From contig NZ_RBIL01000001.1 in the NCBI RefSeq assembly GCF_003633755.1, forward strand, positions 124,001-188,000: 64,000 bases of DNA. Reading direction: 5' to 3'. A model generated the notes under the pieces. The model saw nothing but the letters and a program-made list of their open reading frames with translations. It searched no databases and was not told where the DNA came from. Both the position numbers and the translations under genes were made by a program. Position 1 is the stretch's first letter; the number at the start of each line of letters is the position of its first letter. Positions 60,965 to 64,000 of this stretch are shown one piece after another. Source of the stretch: Solirubrobacter pauli (lineage in GTDB: Bacteria > Actinomycetota > Thermoleophilia > Solirubrobacterales > Solirubrobacteraceae).

Positions 60965-63829
60965 GTGCCCCAAGTCATGTCCTCGCGGCTGAAGGCCGCG
61001 GCCTCGGTCGCCGCCCTGGCGCTGCTCGCGACGCCGGTCGCCGCATCGGCCGGCTCGACCGCCGGCCCGTCGGTCGCGTCCACCGCGGCGACGGCCGCGC
61101 AGGCCGCCGCGGACGTCAAGGGCTGGCCGCAGCAGAACGTGCTGCCGGTCTGGCCGGACAACCCGAACGACGCGTCGATCCCGATCGGCGTCACCCCCTA
61201 CGACGAGATCGCGCCCAAGCTCAACGCTCTTCAGGCGCAGAGCAACCGGGTCTCGGTCCGAGTAGCGGGCAAGTCCTCCGGTGGTCGTGACCTGTACGTC
61301 GCGACGGTCACGTGGCCGGAGACCGACGCCGAGGCCGCGCAGCAGGAGGCCTGGAAGGACAAGATCGAGGACGATCCGGTCGCCGCCCGCACCGACGCGG
61401 CGCTGCTCGCGGGCTACAAGACCCCGCTGTTCGTCAACGGCAACATCCACGGCAACGAGTGGGAGGGCACCGACGCCATCCTCCGCGTGATCGACAAGTG
61501 GGCCAAGAGCACCGATTCCGCCGTCGAGACGCTGCTCAAGCGCAACCGCATCACCTTCAACGTCACGTCCAACCCGGACGGCCGCGTGCTCGGCACGCGC
61601 CCGAACGAGGCCGGCTACGACCTCAACCGCGACCTGACGATCGTCTCGCAGCCCGAGTCGCGCCTGATCCGCGACCTGACGGTGCAGACGCAGTCGCTGT
61701 TCCTGCTCGACCTGCACGGCTACGTCACGCCGACGCTGCTGTGGCCGAGCACGCCGCCGCACAACCCGAACAACGACTACGACCTCTACATCAAGCACGG
61801 CCTGCCGGCCGCGATCCAGATGGAGCAGGGCCTCAAGGACCTCGGCTACCCCGAGACGCAGAGCGCGCGGATCCCGTTCCGTGACGACGAGGTGGGCGTG
61901 TGGGACGACTACCCGCCGATCTACGTCCCGTCGTTCGCGCTCTACCAGGGCACGATCCCGTACACGATCGAGGCGCCGCTGAACCCGCGCGGCACGAACC
62001 TCAGCCTCGAGGAGCGCAAGCGCCGCTCGGGGATCAACACCGACGTGCACGAGGTCGCCATCAACAAGGCGCTCGCGTACATGCAGACCAACCGCGACCA
62101 GCTGATCTTCGACCAGGCCGAGCTGTTCCGTCGCGGCTGGGCGGGCGAGCCGACGCGTGACATCCCGGACAGCTTCGTCCCGGGCTGGGGTCCGGAGGAC
62201 AACTACAAGACGCAGTTCCCGCGTGCGTACGTGATCCCGGCGGGCGCCGGCCAGCGCTCCGCCGCGGCCGCCAAGCGCCTCGTGGACCTGATCGTCGAGA
62301 GCAACGGCCGCGTCACCCAGGCCAAGGCGGCGTTCACCGCGGGCGGCAAGAGCTACGCCGCCGGTTCGTACGTGATCGACATGCACCAGCCGCTGCGCGG
62401 CCTCGTCAACACGCTGCTCGAGCCGGGCCTGGACATCACGGACCGCGTCGACGACCTCTACGCCGGCCCGGCCGGCTGGAGCCACGGCCTGACGTGGGGC
62501 GCGACCGTCGACACGCTCCAGAGCGAGTTCCCGGGCGTCGCCACCGAGCGCGTCTTCGCGGGCGCCGTCACGTCGGTCGTCCCGACCGGCAACACCGACC
62601 TCGTCCTCGATCCGCGTGACGCGGAGGACGTGCTCGCGATCAACGCGCTGCTCGGCCAGGGCATCAAGCTCACGCGCCTCGCCGATGGCTCCGTGCTGAT
62701 CCCGGCGAGCGCTCGCGCCGCCGCGCTCACCGAGGCGCAGACGCGCGGCCTCACGCTCACCACCGCCCCGGCGTCGTGGAGCGGCTCGACGATCGCCGAC
62801 AAGGTGGTCGTGGCCTACGTCGGCGGCTCCGAGGTGCGCGACGTCCTCAAGGCCATCGGCTTCGAGGCCAAGGCCGTCACGGCCACGACGCTCACCACCG
62901 CGCTCACCGCGGACGTCGACGTGCTCGTCGTCGGCGGCACGCTGAACCCGGCCACGCTCAACGCCGCGAACAAGGCCGTCTATGACGCGTTCCTCGCGCG
63001 TGGCGGCGGCATCGTCGGCCTCGGCACCGCCGGCTCGGCGCACACCACCAACGCCGGCCTGCTGACGGCCACCGGCACCGCCGGCAACAGCCTCACCTCC
63101 GGTGTGGCGAACGTCGTCAACCACGGCGGTCCGATCGTCAACAACGCCCAGCCGCACGCGTGGATCTTCCAGCCCGCGTGGTACACGAACCTCGGCCCGA
63201 ACGCCGTCGTCGAGCAGTCGTTCGCGACTGAGCCGCTGCTCGCCGGCTGGTGGCCGAAGACCGGCACCCAGGGCCGTCCGGCGGCCGCCGGCAAGGCCAC
63301 GGTCGTCCGTGCCGAGAGCGCCGCCGGCAACGGCGTCGTCCTGATCGGCACGAGCGTCGTCACCCGCCTGCACGCCAAGGGCCTGAACGCGACGTTCGGC
63401 CGCGCGATCCTGTTCGCGGCCGCGGCCAAGAACACGGCCGCGTCGACGTCCACCGGCGGCACCGTCGGCGGCTCGGTCCCGGCGACGCTGTCCCTCACGC
63501 TGGGCTCGCCGGCCTCGTTCGGCACGTTCAAGCCGGGCGTGCCCGCCGAGTACACGGCGACCACCGACGCGACGGTCATCTCCACCGCGGGCGACGCGAC
63601 GCTGTCGGTGACCGACCCGTCCACGACGAACACCGGCTTCCTCGTCAACGGCGCGTTCAAGCTCGCGCAGCCGCTGCAGGGCCTGGGTGTCGTCAAGACG
63701 TGGACCGGCCCGACGTCCAACGAGAAGGTGCCCGTCACCTTCAAGCAGGTCATCGGCGAGAAGGACCCGCTCCGCACGGGCTCCTACAGCAAGACGCTGA
63801 CGTTCACGCTCAGCACCACCACCCCGTAG
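60965..63829 (+). CDS. Secreted M14 zinc carboxypeptidase with shared C-terminal domain
   Basis: 954 aa from GTG 60965, which has GGAGGT 10 bases upstream; an ATG four codons on (60977) is the alternative. A signal peptide follows (AAASVAALALLATPVAASA). M14 motifs: GNIHGNEWEG (H152, E155), SNPDGRVLG, YDLNRDL (Arg for substrate carboxylate) and the third zinc ligand in LLDLHGYVTP (about H241). The middle of the protein carries a second region, and the last ~115 residues form the domain also found at the C-terminus of the 638-2719 protein (IGEKDPLRTG, TFTLSTTTP). Likely an exported metallopeptidase displayed on the surface. Confidence 0.9.
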   Translation: MPQVMSSRLKAAASVAALALLATPVAASAGSTAGPSVASTAATAAQAAADVKGWPQQNVLPVWPDNPNDASIPIGVTPYDEIAPKLNALQAQSNRVSVRVAGKSSGGRDLYVATVTWPETDAEAAQQEAWKDKIEDDPVAARTDAALLAGYKTPLFVNGNIHGNEWEGTDAILRVIDKWAKSTDSAVETLLKRNRITFNVTSNPDGRVLGTRPNEAGYDLNRDLTIVSQPESRLIRDLTVQTQSLFLLDLHGYVTPTLLWPSTPPHNPNNDYDLYIKHGLPAAIQMEQGLKDLGYPETQSARIPFRDDEVGVWDDYPPIYVPSFALYQGTIPYTIEAPLNPRGTNLSLEERKRRSGINTDVHEVAINKALAYMQTNRDQLIFDQAELFRRGWAGEPTRDIPDSFVPGWGPEDNYKTQFPRAYVIPAGAGQRSAAAAKRLVDLIVESNGRVTQAKAAFTAGGKSYAAGSYVIDMHQPLRGLVNTLLEPGLDITDRVDDLYAGPAGWSHGLTWGATVDTLQSEFPGVATERVFAGAVTSVVPTGNTDLVLDPRDAEDVLAINALLGQGIKLTRLADGSVLIPASARAAALTEAQTRGLTLTTAPASWSGSTIADKVVVAYVGGSEVRDVLKAIGFEAKAVTATTLTTALTADVDVLVVGGTLNPATLNAANKAVYDAFLARGGGIVGLGTAGSAHTTNAGLLTATGTAGNSLTSGVANVVNHGGPIVNNAQPHAWIFQPAWYTNLGPNAVVEQSFATEPLLAGWWPKTGTQGRPAAAGKATVVRAESAAGNGVVLIGTSVVTRLHAKGLNATFGRAILFAAAAKNTAASTSTGGTVGGSVPATLSLTLGSPASFGTFKPGVPAEYTATTDATVISTAGDATLSVTDPSTTNTGFLVNGAFKLAQPLQGLGVVKTWTGPTSNEKVPVTFKQVIGEKDPLRTGSYSKTLTFTLSTTTP

Positions 63830-63842
63830 CCCCGTAGCTCAA

Positions 63843-63871
63843 GCGGGCGGCGCCCCTGCGGCGCCGCCCGC
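63843..63871 (+). terminator. Terminator hairpin after the second M14 gene
   Basis: GCGGGCGGCGCC and GGCGCCGCCCGC form a 12-bp perfect stem with a five-base loop, 13 bases past the stop. It also lies 15 bases before the stop of the convergent gene at the window edge, so it can serve both strands. Confidence 0.65.
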
Positions 63872-63886
63872 GTCGGGCCGGGCCGG

Positions 63887-64000
63887 TCAGGCGACCGGCA
63901 CGGCCGGGCCTTGGAGGCGCGAGCGATCGCCGTCGATGCCGTGGCGAAGGGCGGCGATGACGTCGTCGTGCGGCACACCGAGCCGGACTGCGCTGACGTC
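63887..64000 (-). CDS. C-terminal end of an unidentified protein (cut by window edge)
   Basis: An open minus-strand frame of 38 codons enters at the right edge and stops at 63887. It ends RLGVPHDDVIAALRHGIDGD and RSRLQGPAVPVA. Too short to assign; codon use resembles the neighbouring genes. The stop faces the terminator after the peptidase gene. Confidence 0.5.
   Translation of the reverse strand, partial: DVSAVRLGVPHDDVIAALRHGIDGDRSRLQGPAVPVA

Noticed and set aside
63829-63880. tRNA-like stretch (GTAGCTCAAGCGGGC)
   Set aside because: It resembles a D-arm, but no anticodon stem, TTCGA loop or acceptor stem follows; it is the peptidase terminator.

Overview
The window is very GC-rich with dense, frequently overlapping genes. 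It has the look of an actinobacterial chromosome of the Solirubrobacterales/Thermoleophilia kind (Solirubrobacter- or Conexibacter-like). This is inferred from gene content: many secreted proteins with Arg/Lys-rich tails, RTX and collagen-like repeats, SARP/BTAD, ECF and ROK regulators, and a DUF559 protein. No rRNA or tRNA is present to confirm it. No CRISPR array, insertion sequence or prophage was seen.

Layout. 1-8.5 kb: a partial membrane protein, an SdiA-regulated/lamin-tail surface protein, a small secreted protein, an M14 carboxypeptidase with a collagen-like stalk, and a secreted protein of unknown function. 8.5-15.2 kb: a ROK regulator, a large RTX / LAS-peptidase / lytic transglycosylase fusion, and two secreted proteins with basic tails. 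15.2-18.8 kb: a tightly overlapping ECF sigma, anti-sigma, ABC ATPase, permease and membrane-protein operon. 18.8-20.2 kb: argG. 20.4-24.8 kb: a tandem pair of secreted paralogues, an FAD-linked oxidase and a DUF559/AbiEi-like protein. 24.8-30.2 kb: a DUF4260-TetR operon with a double operator, an SDR, remnants of a second SDR and an AraC regulator that have lost their shared divergent promoter, and an MMPL exporter with its own TetR.

30.2-35 kb: a very large SARP/BTAD-type ATPase regulator followed by a second FAD oxidase, with an 11-bp-spaced direct repeat between them. 35-40.9 kb: a probable seven-gene minus-strand unit (MocR regulator, DHDPS-like aldolase, MFS exporter, CDF metal exporter, VOC protein, LigD-type polymerase) read from a promoter whose spacer is an 18-bp perfect palindrome. 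41-43.4 kb: two CorC/CNNM-like membrane proteins. 43.5-45.1 kb: a YCII/DGPF protein and its ECF42-type sigma factor, which appears to start with CTG. 45.1-48.5 kb: an unknown membrane protein and a three-gene two-component system.

48.5-52 kb: three secreted proteins, one with a long Gly-rich domain. 52-54 kb: a solitary OppB-like permease and a TetR/DUF4267 divergent pair. 54-57.7 kb: a second sigma/membrane-protein pair, a GH16 glucanase and unknown proteins. 57.8-63.8 kb: a GH144-like glucanase, a CGNR regulator overlapping a solitary LivM-like permease, and a second M14 peptidase. This last protein ends in the same C-terminal domain as the lamin-tail protein at 0.6-2.7 kb.

Taken together the segment is rich in envelope and extracellular functions (peptidases, glucanases, wall hydrolase, surface-repeat proteins) under many small local regulators. 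Several regulators have operators that can be read directly from the sequence.
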